A stretch of 39,438 nt of DNA from an uncultured Acidobacteriota bacterium (lineage in GTDB: Bacteria > Acidobacteriota > Terriglobia > Terriglobales > Acidobacteriaceae), in contig CAILAZ010000040.1 in assembly GCA_903832295.1 (NCBI GenBank), positions 1 to 39,438 on the forward strand. Reading direction: 5' to 3'. The translations under genes and the position numbers were made by a program. Shown piece by piece: positions 1-7,950 of the stretch; the stretch's first letter is position 1; each line of letters opens with the position of its first letter. Under the pieces are notes generated by a model. The model made no database searches. It saw nothing but the letters and a program-made list of their open reading frames with translations, and was not told the origin of the DNA.

Positions 1-56
1 AATGCGTCCTTATCCATGATAAACGAGAGTGTCGAGCTTGGGATGCCGCAGGCTAT

Positions 57-551
57 CTAGTATCTTCTCTCCTGCGAACTCTGCTCGCGGACGACGAAGT
101 AGAACAGTACCAGCCCGCACAGAAATACGGAGCCTTCGAGGCGGGTGGACCAGACGTGGAGGCGGTTGAACTCGGCGCGACGGGCGTCCTCGTGGGGCAC
201 GACGTCGATGATGCCCATCTCGGTGCGGAGTGCATTCATGCGACGCTCAATGCCAAAATGAGCAAAGAGGGTGATGGCGAGCATAACGATCATGAGAAGG
301 TCACTGGCATGAAAGGGCGTGCGGCCTCCAAGAATGAACGCCAGAAGCACAGAGCAGAGAAGGAAGATAAGACCGCAAACGATGCCGATCCAGTGCATGG
401 TGAAGAGCGAGCGACTGACGACCATTCCGGCGAGGGTGCGGGTGGGCAGCACGGAGAACGCGGTGGGGGCGACCACGGCGGCAAAGAAAAAGATGGAGCC
501 AATCCACAGGGCGAGTGAGAGCAGCTTGAGGTAGCGCAGAAACGTCGTCAT
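57..551 (-). CDS. DUF4149-type integral membrane protein
   Basis: A 164-residue membrane protein with about four hydrophobic segments (roughly residues 8-30, 50-75, 82-100 and 140-157). The N-terminal pattern LWIGSIFFFAAVVAPTAF is typical of the DUF4149/TMEM205-like family, whose biochemical role is unknown. The start is supported by AGGAG about 8 bases before the ATG. It is the last gene of a leftward run behind a MoxR ATPase, 32 bases downstream of it, so it is probably co-transcribed with it. The call of family is good; no function can be given from sequence. Confidence 0.85.
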   Translation of the reverse strand: MTTFLRYLKLLSLALWIGSIFFFAAVVAPTAFSVLPTRTLAGMVVSRSLFTMHWIGIVCGLIFLLCSVLLAFILGGRTPFHASDLLMIVMLAITLFAHFGIERRMNALRTEMGIIDVVPHEDARRAEFNRLHVWSTRLEGSVFLCGLVLFYFVVREQSSQERRY

Positions 552-583
552 GGTCAGGACTCCTGGTTGAAAAGGTGGTGCGG

Positions 584-1540
584 CTATACGGGCACGGGCA
601 CGCTCTCCACAACCTCGCGCAGAATCTGCTCGGATTGTTCAGCGCGCTTGAGGGTGGATGTGTAGCGCGCGCTGATGACCAGGCGATGCGCAAACGTGGG
701 AACAGTCAACTTCTTGAAGTCATCAGGGATGCAATAATTGCGGCCTTCGAGGAAGGCCATGGCCTGGGCTGCATGGTAGAGCATCAAGGCGCCGCGAGGA
801 GAGACGCCGAGCGAAAGCTGCTCATGGCGGCGGGTGCGCTCGACGATGGCCAGGGAGTAGTCAATGAGAGAGTCTTCGACGCGGACGGCGGAAACTTCAT
901 CCTGAAGGGCGACGACGTCCTCAGCGTTGAGCACGGGACGAAGAGTGTCCAGTTGGGCGGCTCCCACTTGCCCGCGCAGAATCTCGCGCTCGCTTCCGGC
1001 CTCGGGATAACCCATGCGGGCACGGATAAGGAAACGGTCGAGCTGCGACTCGGGCAGCGGATAGGTGCCATGGTGCTCCACCGGGTTCTGGGTGGCGACG
1101 ACGAGAAAGGGATTGGGCAGCGGGTGCGGGTGGCCATCCACGGTGACCTGGCGCTCGTTCATGGCCTCCAGCAGCGCGGACTGCGTCTTGGGAGTGGTGC
1201 GGTTGATCTCATCGGCAAGCAGGATGTTGGTGAAGATGGGACCACGCTTGAATTCGAAGCGCTCGTCGGCGGTGGAATAGACGGAGATCCCAAGGACATC
1301 ACTGGGCAGCATGTCACTGGTGAACTGCACGCGTCGGAAGTCGCAGTCAATGGCGCGGGCAAGGGCGTGGGCCAAGGTGGTTTTACCAACGCCGGGAACA
1401 CCTTCAATGAGCAGGTGCCCGCGGGCGAGGATGGCGACCAGGGCAAGCCGGACCACATCGTCCTTGCCACGGATGATAGAGCGCAGCGAGCGCTCCAGTT
1501 CAGCAGCGCGTTGAAGGGTGGTGCCGGGTGCCTGCGACAT
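584..1540 (-). CDS. MoxR family AAA+ ATPase
   Basis: 318 residues from the ATG at 1540, a usual MoxR length. Walker A GVPGVGKT is at about residues 47-54, Walker B LLADEI at about 107-112, and the ATQNP sensor motif near 149-153. MoxR ATPases act as chaperone-like factors for maturation or insertion of partner proteins, often encoded with DUF58 and VWA proteins. Neither partner is next to it here; the neighbours are htpX (upstream) and a DUF4149 protein. The frame is open 21 codons further upstream (to 1603), but the MSQAP start fits family N-termini better. The partner of this copy cannot be read from the context. Confidence 0.92.
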   Translation of the reverse strand: MSQAPGTTLQRAAELERSLRSIIRGKDDVVRLALVAILARGHLLIEGVPGVGKTTLAHALARAIDCDFRRVQFTSDMLPSDVLGISVYSTADERFEFKRGPIFTNILLADEINRTTPKTQSALLEAMNERQVTVDGHPHPLPNPFLVVATQNPVEHHGTYPLPESQLDRFLIRARMGYPEAGSEREILRGQVGAAQLDTLRPVLNAEDVVALQDEVSAVRVEDSLIDYSLAIVERTRRHEQLSLGVSPRGALMLYHAAQAMAFLEGRNYCIPDDFKKLTVPTFAHRLVISARYTSTLKRAEQSEQILREVVESVPVPV

Positions 1541-1612
1541 TATGTTGATTGTATCCGCTGGGCTGCGCCGGGCAAAACGGAATTGCCCGCGCGGGTTGCT
1601 CAAAGCTCCGAA

Positions 1613-2476
1613 TCAGTAGCTGCCGGGACGCATTCCGGTGAGGCGGGCGATGCGCTCAGCCGTGGGCGGGTGAGTGGAAAAGAGGCTGCCAAAGCTGATG
1701 CCGCCAATCAACGGCTGAATGATGTACATGTGCGCGGTGGCCGGCGAGACCTGCATGGGAACCCGCACGGCGTAGGTTTCGATCTTGCGCAGCGCACTGG
1801 CGAGGGCACCGGGGTTTCCGGTGAAGTGCGCGCCGGTCGCGTCGGCCTGGTATTCGCGTGAGCGCGAAACCGCCATCTGGATGAGCAGGGCTGCGATGGG
1901 AGCGAGGATCATCATGGCCAGGGCGGTGAGGACACCACCTCCGCCATCGCGGTCGCGGTCACGGCCTCCGCCGCCGAACATGGCAGCCCATCCGGCCATG
2001 CGGGCGAGGATGGTGACGGCTCCGGCAAAGGTGGCGGCAATGGAGCTGATGAGGATGTCGCGGTTGCGGACGTGTCCGAGTTCGTGGGCGAGAACGCCTT
2101 CGAGTTCGTCGTCGGAGAGGAGGTCGAGGATGCCTCCAGTGACGGCGACGGAGGCGTGAGCGGGGTTGCGTCCGGTGGCGAAAGCGTTGGGCGAGCCGGT
2201 GGGGATGACGAAAATCTTGGGCATCGGCAGGCCGGTTTTGGCGCAGAGGCGCTCGACGATCTGATAGACGCGGGGAAGTTCCTCGCGGGTAACGGGCTGC
2301 GCGCCGCTGGACATGATGGCCAGCTTGTCACTGAAGAAATAGGAGAAGAAGTTCATGGCGGCGGCAAGGCAGAGGGCCAGGACTGCGCCATTGCGGCCTC
2401 CGAGAGCCTGGCCAACGAGGACGACGAAGACGGTCATTGCCGTCAGCAGAAATACGGTTTTGAGATTATTTCCCAT
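1613..2476 (-). CDS. htpX: HtpX-like zinc metalloprotease
   Basis: 287 residues, a standard HtpX length. Two N-terminal membrane segments (about 7-25 and 28-48) precede the zinc motif HELGH at residues 131-135; the third ligand is probably Glu208 in SREYQADA. Further hydrophobic segments lie near 141-165 and 183-203. HtpX is an inner-membrane, cytoplasm-facing protease of membrane protein quality control, acting beside FtsH. A Gly/Arg/Asp-rich loop (about 168-181) is inserted between the third and fourth segments. There is no clear Shine-Dalgarno before the ATG; a TACATA hexamer sits 7 bases upstream, so a leaderless message is possible but unproven. Confidence 0.93.
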   Translation of the reverse strand: MGNNLKTVFLLTAMTVFVVLVGQALGGRNGAVLALCLAAAMNFFSYFFSDKLAIMSSGAQPVTREELPRVYQIVERLCAKTGLPMPKIFVIPTGSPNAFATGRNPAHASVAVTGGILDLLSDDELEGVLAHELGHVRNRDILISSIAATFAGAVTILARMAGWAAMFGGGGRDRDRDGGGGVLTALAMMILAPIAALLIQMAVSRSREYQADATGAHFTGNPGALASALRKIETYAVRVPMQVSPATAHMYIIQPLIGGISFGSLFSTHPPTAERIARLTGMRPGSY

Positions 2477-2553
2477 GGCTGTCTATGTAGATGCTATCGC
2501 ACCGGGGTTGGACGCGCCAATCGGGAGGGCTGCCAGCGCAGTTTGTGGCAGCT

Positions 2554-2988
2554 CTACGCAACCCACTCGTGGGGCTGAGGTTGCCGGCTCTCCCCGGCTC
2601 CGGAGCGATAGTCAGTGAAGCCGGAGGCGAGGGTCTCGGCAACGGCGGTGGCCTCAAAGAAGCGCGCCTGAGGGTCGTCGGCAAAGCCCATGAGACCGGG
2701 GATGGAAGCGGTGATTCCGGCGAGCCCGACATCAATTTTTCCGTGAGTTTCGAAGCTGATGGCGCGCACAACTCCGCCGGGATAGTCGGTGAAGAGTCCG
2801 TTGAGCAGGACTCCGGTGCCGCAGAGCAGGGCGCTGATGGAGGCGTTCTTGTGACGACTCCAGAAGAGTGCTCCGGCGGTGAAAAATAGCGCGGCCACCG
2901 AGTAGTCGATCACGGAGTGGGCTCCGGGGCCAAGCACCTTGGGAAGGCGGTTGGAAAACAAAGAAGCGCTCTTATGGAACAGGGCCAC
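2554..2988 (-). CDS. small multi-pass membrane protein, unknown function
   Basis: The frame is open from an ATG at 3111 (185 codons), but a strong leftward terminator at 3072-3097 lies inside its first codons, so translation must begin later. The best candidate is a GTG at 2988, with GGAGG 11 bases upstream, giving 144 residues; a GTG at 3006 is an alternative. The protein has hydrophobic stretches around VIDYSVAALFFTAGALFW, SALLCGTGVLLNGLF and VGLAGITASIPGLM, and ends in a polar tail. I recognise no family. The neighbours are the end of the ccm block upstream and htpX downstream (77 bases). That it is a real gene is likely but not certain. Confidence 0.55.
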   Translation of the reverse strand: MALFHKSASLFSNRLPKVLGPGAHSVIDYSVAALFFTAGALFWSRHKNASISALLCGTGVLLNGLFTDYPGGVVRAISFETHGKIDVGLAGITASIPGLMGFADDPQARFFEATAVAETLASGFTDYRSGAGESRQPQPHEWVA

Positions 2989-3071
2989 GGCAGGTTGATC
3001 CTCCACTGGAAAGATGCGCGCAAGGGAGAGCGCGGTTGGCAGTGCTTTCCGGCAGGGGGCGAGGGGCAGGC

Positions 3072-3097
3072 AAAAAAGAGGCCGCCCGAAAGCGGCC
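3072..3097 (-). terminator. Rho-independent terminator ending the ccm block
   Basis: Read leftward, GGCCGC - TTTCGG - GCGGCC forms a 6-bp GC stem with a 6-base loop, followed after two bases by six T. It lies 24 bases past the stop of the gene ending at 3121. It also argues against the ATG at 3111 as the start of the next gene. Confidence 0.8.
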
Positions 3098-3120
3098 CCG
3101 ATGAGAGACATCGATGGGGA

Positions 3121-4455
3121 TCAGCTTCGTTTGCGGGCAAGTGCGCGCTGCAAAGTCTGTTCCAGAGCTGTGCGGGCTTTCACGTATTCCTCCGGCGAAA
3201 GCTTTCCCTGCTGGCGCTCAATCTCAAGTTCAAACAACTCCTCTTTGAGGGCGGCAAGCAGGAGATTGCTGGGTGCGGGCTGCGCCGCTGCAGTTGCCGC
3301 GGCAGGCGCGTAGGCAGGCGAGGGCGGACGGGCCTTCTTTGACGAACGTGGGGTTAGCTGCCGCGGCTCAGGCTCGTCTTCAGCCTCAACCTGTTCCTGC
3401 TTGGATCGCTCGTGAGTCCAGATGCCTCCACCGACGAGAACGACGGCCAGCACAAGAAGGATGTACCAGCGATATTTTGCAAGACCGTCGGGAGCTTCGC
3501 CGGGCTTGCCAAGTCCGCCACCGGGTCGGCTCTCGTTTGCAGCGGTACTCCCACCCATGGCCGGGCCTCCGCCCATGGCTCCGCCACCACCGGAGTCAGC
3601 GGCCTGTGTGGCTTCTTCCGGTATGGTTCCAGTGCCGGAGACCGTGTAGCCGAGTTCCTGGCCGGTCTGCGCATGAATGCTGACCTCAACGGTGCTGCCG
3701 GGCTGGTTGTTCATCGCCTGAAACTGCTTTGCATCCTTGGGAGCAAAGGTCATGGTCGCCGGAATGACGAGCACATAGTGGTCAAAGTTGCGGGTGAGCC
3801 GCGGCGTAAAAGAAGCCTTGCCGCTGTAGGGCATGTGGTAGGAGACCTGGAAACGGGTCTCCCCGGGCTTGAGCGCATAGGCGAAAGCGTAGTGGTTCTT
3901 CTCTTTCGTCGGGCTTGGAGTGGCGGCGATGGGCTGGCCATTGGGACCCTGCGCATCGGCGGCGTCAATCTGCGCACCCTCGGGCAGGGTGAATTCGAAG
4001 GTGGCTGGAGCGGCAAGGGTGCGTGGCGGCGCACTGGCGTTCTTGACGGCGAAGAGTTCGATCGCCTGCAGCACGGAGCCCTGAGTCTGCATCTTCAGCA
4101 CGTCGGCAGAGCCACTGATGCCTTCGACCGAAGGGGAGGCGTCATAGACACTGAGATCGATGGTTGTGGTTCCAGGAGTGAGCATCTTGAAGTAGTTCAC
4201 TCCGCCGCGTTCGGCGCGAACGAGGCGCGGCCCTTGCGGGGCAGGCGCGTCAATCTTGAAGCGTCCCTGGGCGTCGGCCTTGGCCGAGGCAAGTTCAGAC
4301 ATGCCGCCCATGGGGTCCACCAGGGTGACGGCGACTCCTGCGGCAGGCTTTCCCGTGGTGGCATTCGTAACGGTGCCGGTGATGCTGTCCGCGAAGGCCG
4401 CAGCAGCAAAGAGAAGGACGGAAAGCAGGAGAGAAGCCGGGCGGGTGTTGCGCAT
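3121..4455 (-). CDS. Secreted/membrane-anchored protein with carboxypeptidase-regulatory-like domain and CcmI-like C-terminus
   Basis: 444 residues. A signal peptide (about 1-22) is followed by a carboxypeptidase-regulatory-like beta-sandwich (about 23-110, ITGTVTNATTGKPAAGVAV). Next comes an extracytoplasmic beta-rich region with several MPYSGK/NFDHYVL-like strands (about 110-285), a Gly/Met-rich linker, one membrane segment (about 329-348) and a charged C-terminal region. The last 47 residues contain ELFELEIERQQGKLSPEEY...R..LEQ, which resembles the helical module at the N-terminus of cytochrome c biogenesis factor CcmI. The same motif is in the preceding gene. The ATG shares one base with that gene's TGA (TGATG), implying translational coupling in the ccm block. 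A role in cytochrome c assembly is inferred from context only. Confidence 0.75.
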   Translation of the reverse strand: MRNTRPASLLLSVLLFAAAAFADSITGTVTNATTGKPAAGVAVTLVDPMGGMSELASAKADAQGRFKIDAPAPQGPRLVRAERGGVNYFKMLTPGTTTIDLSVYDASPSVEGISGSADVLKMQTQGSVLQAIELFAVKNASAPPRTLAAPATFEFTLPEGAQIDAADAQGPNGQPIAATPSPTKEKNHYAFAYALKPGETRFQVSYHMPYSGKASFTPRLTRNFDHYVLVIPATMTFAPKDAKQFQAMNNQPGSTVEVSIHAQTGQELGYTVSGTGTIPEEATQAADSGGGGAMGGGPAMGGSTAANESRPGGGLGKPGEAPDGLAKYRWYILLVLAVVLVGGGIWTHERSKQEQVEAEDEPEPRQLTPRSSKKARPPSPAYAPAAATAAAQPAPSNLLLAALKEELFELEIERQQGKLSPEEYVKARTALEQTLQRALARKRS

Positions 4456-4799
4456 CAGGCGGTTACCTCTTGGCGAATGCCGGTGTCGTGCTCGATCTGT
4501 TCGATCTCGGCGAGAATGTTGGCGGCTTCCTGTTCCATGGAATCGCGCATGGAACTGAAGTCGGCGTCACTGAGCTTGCCTGCCTTGTACTCGAAGTTGA
4601 GGTCGCGCAGGTTTTCAAAGGTCTGCTCCTTGCGCTCGTAAAGAAATGAGAGGCGGGTCTTCTCAACGGCATGCTCCGTGCGAGACGGTTTGAAAATGTA
4701 GAAGAAAACCGCCACGGCGAAGAGCACGGCAACGAAGATGAGAAAGCTGCCGCCAGTTCCATCGGGCGGGGTGGCCTGCATTTGTAAAAGCGCTATCAC
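4455..4799 (-). CDS. Small membrane protein with CcmI-like helical motif in ccm operon
   Basis: 114 residues from a GTG at 4799. That codon overlaps the ccmH stop as GTGA and has GAGGAG 8 bases upstream, which decides the start over the open frame reaching 4958. A single membrane segment (about 18-36) is followed by a charged, probably helical region. Residues about 60-92 read FENLRDLNFEYKAGKLSDAD followed by F...R...EQ, matching the pattern of the N-terminal CcmI module (ELE..yxxGkLsxxEY...R..LE). No TPR repeats follow, unlike proteobacterial CcmI. Its place directly after ccmH is where ccmI is found in canonical operons. The likely function, assisting CcmF/CcmH in haem ligation, is inference. 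Confidence 0.72.
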   Translation of the reverse strand: MIALLQMQATPPDGTGGSFLIFVAVLFAVAVFFYIFKPSRTEHAVEKTRLSFLYERKEQTFENLRDLNFEYKAGKLSDADFSSMRDSMEQEAANILAEIEQIEHDTGIRQEVTA

Positions 4800-5281
4800 A
4801 GTTTTGTCTCCTCGCGTGCGCGTCGGCGAAATTCGTCCAGTTCTTCGGGTGCTCCCACGGGGTCGGAGGCCGGCCTGGGAGCGCGGCGCTTCCAGGTGCG
4901 AATGACCACAACCGCGGCGCCAAGGGCCGCGAGGAAAATCACGACCGGCATGATCCACGCAACTCGGTTAAAGCCCGTGGTGGTGGGAGCCGAGAGCACG
5001 GCTGGGCCGTACTTGGCCACGAAGCCAGCCAGCACCACTTCATCGGAGTCGCCGCGCGCCATGGAAAGCTTCAGTTCCTGGCGCATCTGTTCGGAGGTGG
5101 AACAGCCGACGTGGTTGCACTCGAGCAGCACCTGACCGCATCCGCATTCACACATCAGATTGTGCCCGAGCCGGTCAAAGCGCTGGCCGGTGCGGTCTCC
5201 TGAGGCGCCCACCAGGAGCAGGGCGCTGGCGAAGAGCAACAGCATGGCCCAGCGGTGAAGCATCTTGGGTGCGATTCTCAT
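4796..5281 (-). CDS. ccmH: CcmH/CycL-type cytochrome c maturation protein, atypical cysteine motif
   Basis: 161 residues: signal peptide or anchor (about 1-28), a periplasmic cysteine-rich domain, a membrane segment (about 107-127) and a charged tail. In the family the periplasmic LRCxxC motif reduces or holds the apocytochrome CxxCH thiols. Here the motif is LMCECGCGQ, followed by ECNHVGC, so the cysteines are spaced C-x-C-x-C and no plain CxxC is present. The ATG shares a base with the ccmF stop (TGATG). The family call rests on fold layout, length and position after ccmF. The altered cysteine spacing is visible; its consequence is not known. Confidence 0.85.
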   Translation of the reverse strand: MRIAPKMLHRWAMLLLFASALLLVGASGDRTGQRFDRLGHNLMCECGCGQVLLECNHVGCSTSEQMRQELKLSMARGDSDEVVLAGFVAKYGPAVLSAPTTTGFNRVAWIMPVVIFLAALGAAVVVIRTWKRRAPRPASDPVGAPEELDEFRRRAREETKL

Positions 5282-7326
5282 CAGTCCGTTCCGGCCTCCA
5301 CCGGGGCGCGGCGCTCAGCCACGTCGTCTGAAAGACTGCGCGGCTTGTCAGGCGGAGACTGCTTCCTGCTCTTTGCCTGCATGTTCGGAATCAGGGCGAT
5401 AATGGTGCCCACCAGGATCAAGTGCGCGCCCGCCCAGATCCACCAGACCAGGGGGTTGAGGTGCGCCTTGATAATCGGGCGTCCATTCTCGGGATTCTTG
5501 CCGGTATAGACGAGGTAGAGGTCCTCCATGATAGTGGAGCGGTTGGCAACGATGGTAGCGGGCTGTCCGCTGGCCTTGTAGAAGCGCTGCTCCGGGTACA
5601 TGGTGTCGATCTGCTTGCCATTCTTGAAGATGTCGAGGATGGCCCACTCGCTCGAGTAGTTTGGCTTGTCGTCCTGGGTATAGGAGCGGCAGACGAGGGT
5701 GTAGGGGCCGATGGACATCTTGTCGCCAAAACTCAACTCCTGCTCGGTGTTCTGGTAGAAAGCAACTCCGGCAAAGCCGATCATGGTGACGATGACGCCG
5801 AGATGGACGATGTATCCGCCGTAGCGCCGGGTGTTGCGGCGGGTGAGCAGATACATTCCGTGGAAGACGTTACTGCTGTTGTGGCGGGCAATCACCAGTC
5901 CCCCGCGGATGAATTCGCTGCCGATGGTGGCGGCGACCAGCACGGAGAGCATGATGGTCATGAGCGCGTAGAAGTAGCTGATATCCACCCAGGGCTTCAT
6001 GCCTCCGGCGGCAAGCGCTACGGCCACGGCGACCGCGATGATGGCAGGAACCATGAAGTTCTTGCGAATGCTCTCAGCCGAGGTTTTGCGCCACGCCAGC
6101 AGCGGGCCAAGGGCGGTGAGCAGCAGCAGGAAGAGCGCAATCGGAATGTTGACCTTGTTGAAGAACGGAGGGCCAACCGTGACCTTGTGTCCGGTAACCC
6201 ACTCGCTGAGCACCGGGAAGAGCGTCCCCCAGAGAACGGCGAAGGTGGCGACGAGCAGAAGAACGTTGTTGAAGAGGAAGCTGGACTCGCGCGATACCAG
6301 CGACTCCAGCTTGTGCTCGCTCTCAAGGTGCGAGCGGTTGCGCCAGAAGAAGAAGGCGCAGGTGGCAAAGGTGAGCGCGAGGAACCAGACGAAGTAGGGG
6401 CCGATGTCGGACTCGGCGAACGCGTGAACCGAACTGACGACTCCGGAGCGGGTGAGGAAGGTGCCAAAGATGGCGAGCAGAAATGTGGAGAAGATCAGCC
6501 ACATGTTCCACATCTTCATCATGCCGCGCTTCTCCTGCATCATCACCGAGTGCAGGAAGGCGGTGCCGGTGAGCCAGGGGAGCAGCGAAGCGTTTTCCAC
6601 CGGATCCCAGCCCCACCATCCTCCCCAGCCCAGAACCTTGTAGGCCCAGTAGGAGCCGAGGAAGATTCCGCAGGTGAGGAAGAGCCAGCCAACCATGGTC
6701 CAGCGGCGGGTGATGTGGATCCACTTTTCGCCGGGGTACTTCATGATGAGCGCGGCGAGGGCAAAGCAGAAGGGCACGGTCATGCCGACGTAGCCGAGAT
6801 AGAGCATCGGCGGATGGATGACCATCTCCGGATATTGCAGCAGCGGATTGAGCCCGTTGCCATCTGCCGGGATCGTTCCGGTGCCGAGCGCGAACGGGTG
6901 GGCCGCGAAGTTCACCAGCAGCAGGAAGAAGATCTGCACCGCACTGATGACGACCGAGGCGTGGGCAACAAGGCGGGTATCCACCTTGTGCCGCAGACGC
7001 AGGATGAGGCCATAGGTGGCAAGCAGCCAGCACCAGAAGAGGAGGGAGCCTTCCTGCCCGGACCACAGCGCGGCGAACTTATAGGCACCGGGCAGTGCGC
7101 GGTTGGAGTGCTGCCGGATGTAGTCCACCGAGAAGTCATTGGTGAAGGCGGCGTAAACCAGTAGCGCCGACGCAGCAGTGACAGCCAGAAAAACCGCGAT
7201 CCCGGCACGACGCGCCGTCTCGCTCAATCGATCATCGTTGCGGACAATGGCAAACAGTCCAGCGACGAACGCATAGACGCTCAAAGCGAGCCCGAGCAGC
7301 AGAGTAAAGCTTCCAAGTTGAGGCAT
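5281..7326 (-). CDS. ccmF: Haem lyase CcmF/NrfE family protein
   Basis: 681 residues with about 14-15 hydrophobic segments. The hallmark tryptophan-rich WWD motif WGGWWGWDPVENASLLPW lies at residues about 234-251, with conserved histidines in VIHPPMLYLGYVG (about 171) and FLHS (about 259). A long extracytoplasmic domain (about 500-620) precedes the last membrane helix. CcmF, with CcmH, attaches haem covalently to apocytochrome c on the outer face of the membrane. It heads the leftward block ccmF-ccmH-two CcmI-like proteins. The ATG has no clear Shine-Dalgarno. An 18-bp palindrome lies 26-44 bases upstream. Family identity is certain from the WWD region. Confidence 0.96.
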   Translation of the reverse strand: MPQLGSFTLLLGLALSVYAFVAGLFAIVRNDDRLSETARRAGIAVFLAVTAASALLVYAAFTNDFSVDYIRQHSNRALPGAYKFAALWSGQEGSLLFWCWLLATYGLILRLRHKVDTRLVAHASVVISAVQIFFLLLVNFAAHPFALGTGTIPADGNGLNPLLQYPEMVIHPPMLYLGYVGMTVPFCFALAALIMKYPGEKWIHITRRWTMVGWLFLTCGIFLGSYWAYKVLGWGGWWGWDPVENASLLPWLTGTAFLHSVMMQEKRGMMKMWNMWLIFSTFLLAIFGTFLTRSGVVSSVHAFAESDIGPYFVWFLALTFATCAFFFWRNRSHLESEHKLESLVSRESSFLFNNVLLLVATFAVLWGTLFPVLSEWVTGHKVTVGPPFFNKVNIPIALFLLLLTALGPLLAWRKTSAESIRKNFMVPAIIAVAVAVALAAGGMKPWVDISYFYALMTIMLSVLVAATIGSEFIRGGLVIARHNSSNVFHGMYLLTRRNTRRYGGYIVHLGVIVTMIGFAGVAFYQNTEQELSFGDKMSIGPYTLVCRSYTQDDKPNYSSEWAILDIFKNGKQIDTMYPEQRFYKASGQPATIVANRSTIMEDLYLVYTGKNPENGRPIIKAHLNPLVWWIWAGAHLILVGTIIALIPNMQAKSRKQSPPDKPRSLSDDVAERRAPVEAGTD

Positions 7327-7352
7327 TTTAGTGGTGGCGTAACAAATCTGGA

Positions 7353-7370
7353 GTTATTGTGCACGATAAC
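7353..7370. promoter_or_regulatory. Near-perfect 18-bp palindrome upstream of ccmF, candidate operator
   Basis: GTTATTGTGCACGATAAC is its own reverse complement except at one symmetric pair of positions (T/G) flanking the central GTGCAC. It sits 27-44 bases upstream of the ccmF ATG, where a dimeric regulator could control the ccm block. No regulator gene is adjacent, and the factor cannot be named. Confidence 0.5.
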
Positions 7371-7556
7371 TACTCAAGGTCGCAACCTTAGGACCTGATT
7401 GGGACCAAGCAAAATCAAGGTGCCAGTTCGAAACGGAAATTCATCAGTAGTACGCAGATTTACAGGGTGGAACTAAGGTGCAGCGATAAGCTGAAGCGGT
7501 CGCGGAAACGGAATCCTTGTGTGGCATCCGTGATTGAGACCTCCTGATACCTTTAG

Positions 7557-7589
7557 ATAGAGTTCGCGCCCTGCGAGCTCTATTTTTTT
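7557..7589 (+). terminator. Rightward Rho-independent terminator with no rightward gene before it
   Basis: ATAGAGTTCGC - GCCCT - GCGAGCTCTAT forms an 11-bp stem with one T-G wobble and a 5-base loop, followed by six T on the + strand. The leftward receiver gene stops inside the T-run at 7588-7590. On the - strand no T-run follows the stem, so the signal is directional. It implies a rightward transcript in the 7327-7583 gap, which holds no convincing ORF. Confidence 0.65.
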
Positions 7590-7944
7590 ATTGGCAAAGG
7601 GAGTTCTGCACAACTCGGATAAGTTCATCCGGGGGAAAGGGCTTGATCCGGACGCTCACGTTGAGATCACAATACTCGCTCTCGATTCCGGGCATGCCGC
7701 TGAGCACCACCACGGGCAAGGTGGGCGCGGTGAGCCGCAACTCGCGCACGAGGTCGGCACCGGTGCGGCCGGGGAGAAAGTGATCCGTGACCACGACGCC
7801 GACTTCGCCTTCCCCGGAGCGCAGGAAGGCGAGCGCGCTCTCCACATCGGAAGCGATGTGTACGACCAGCCCGGCACTGCGCAGAATGGTCTGTCTCATG
7901 CGCAACTGCCCGGGGTCATCGTCAACTATCAGAACCTGAAGCAT
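7588..7944 (-). CDS. Stand-alone response regulator receiver domain protein
   Basis: 118 residues, exactly one REC domain and nothing else. The acidic pocket is D8/D9/D10, the phospho-acceptor is D54 in VVVTDHFLPG, the conserved hydroxyl is S82 and the lysine is K101 in IKPFPP. It has no output domain, so it probably works as a phospho-relay or by protein contact. AGGA lies 5 bases before the ATG. It begins 6 bases after the stop of the DUF2934 gene and is presumably co-transcribed with it. No histidine kinase is in the window. Confidence 0.9.
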   Translation of the reverse strand: MLQVLIVDDDPGQLRMRQTILRSAGLVVHIASDVESALAFLRSGEGEVGVVVTDHFLPGRTGADLVRELRLTAPTLPVVVLSGMPGIESEYCDLNVSVRIKPFPPDELIRVVQNSLCQ

Positions 7945-7950
7945 GAATTC

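Noticed and set aside
575-1861. 428-codon open frame on the + strand
   Set aside because: Antisense to the clear MoxR and HtpX genes, no domain or Shine-Dalgarno; a result of high G+C.
5422-7164. 580-codon open frame on the + strand
   Set aside because: Antisense to ccmF, low-complexity Glu/Gly/Asp translation, no recognisable domain.
7426-7434. tRNA-like T-loop GTTCGAAAC
   Set aside because: No T-stem pairing, no acceptor stem or anticodon arm around it.
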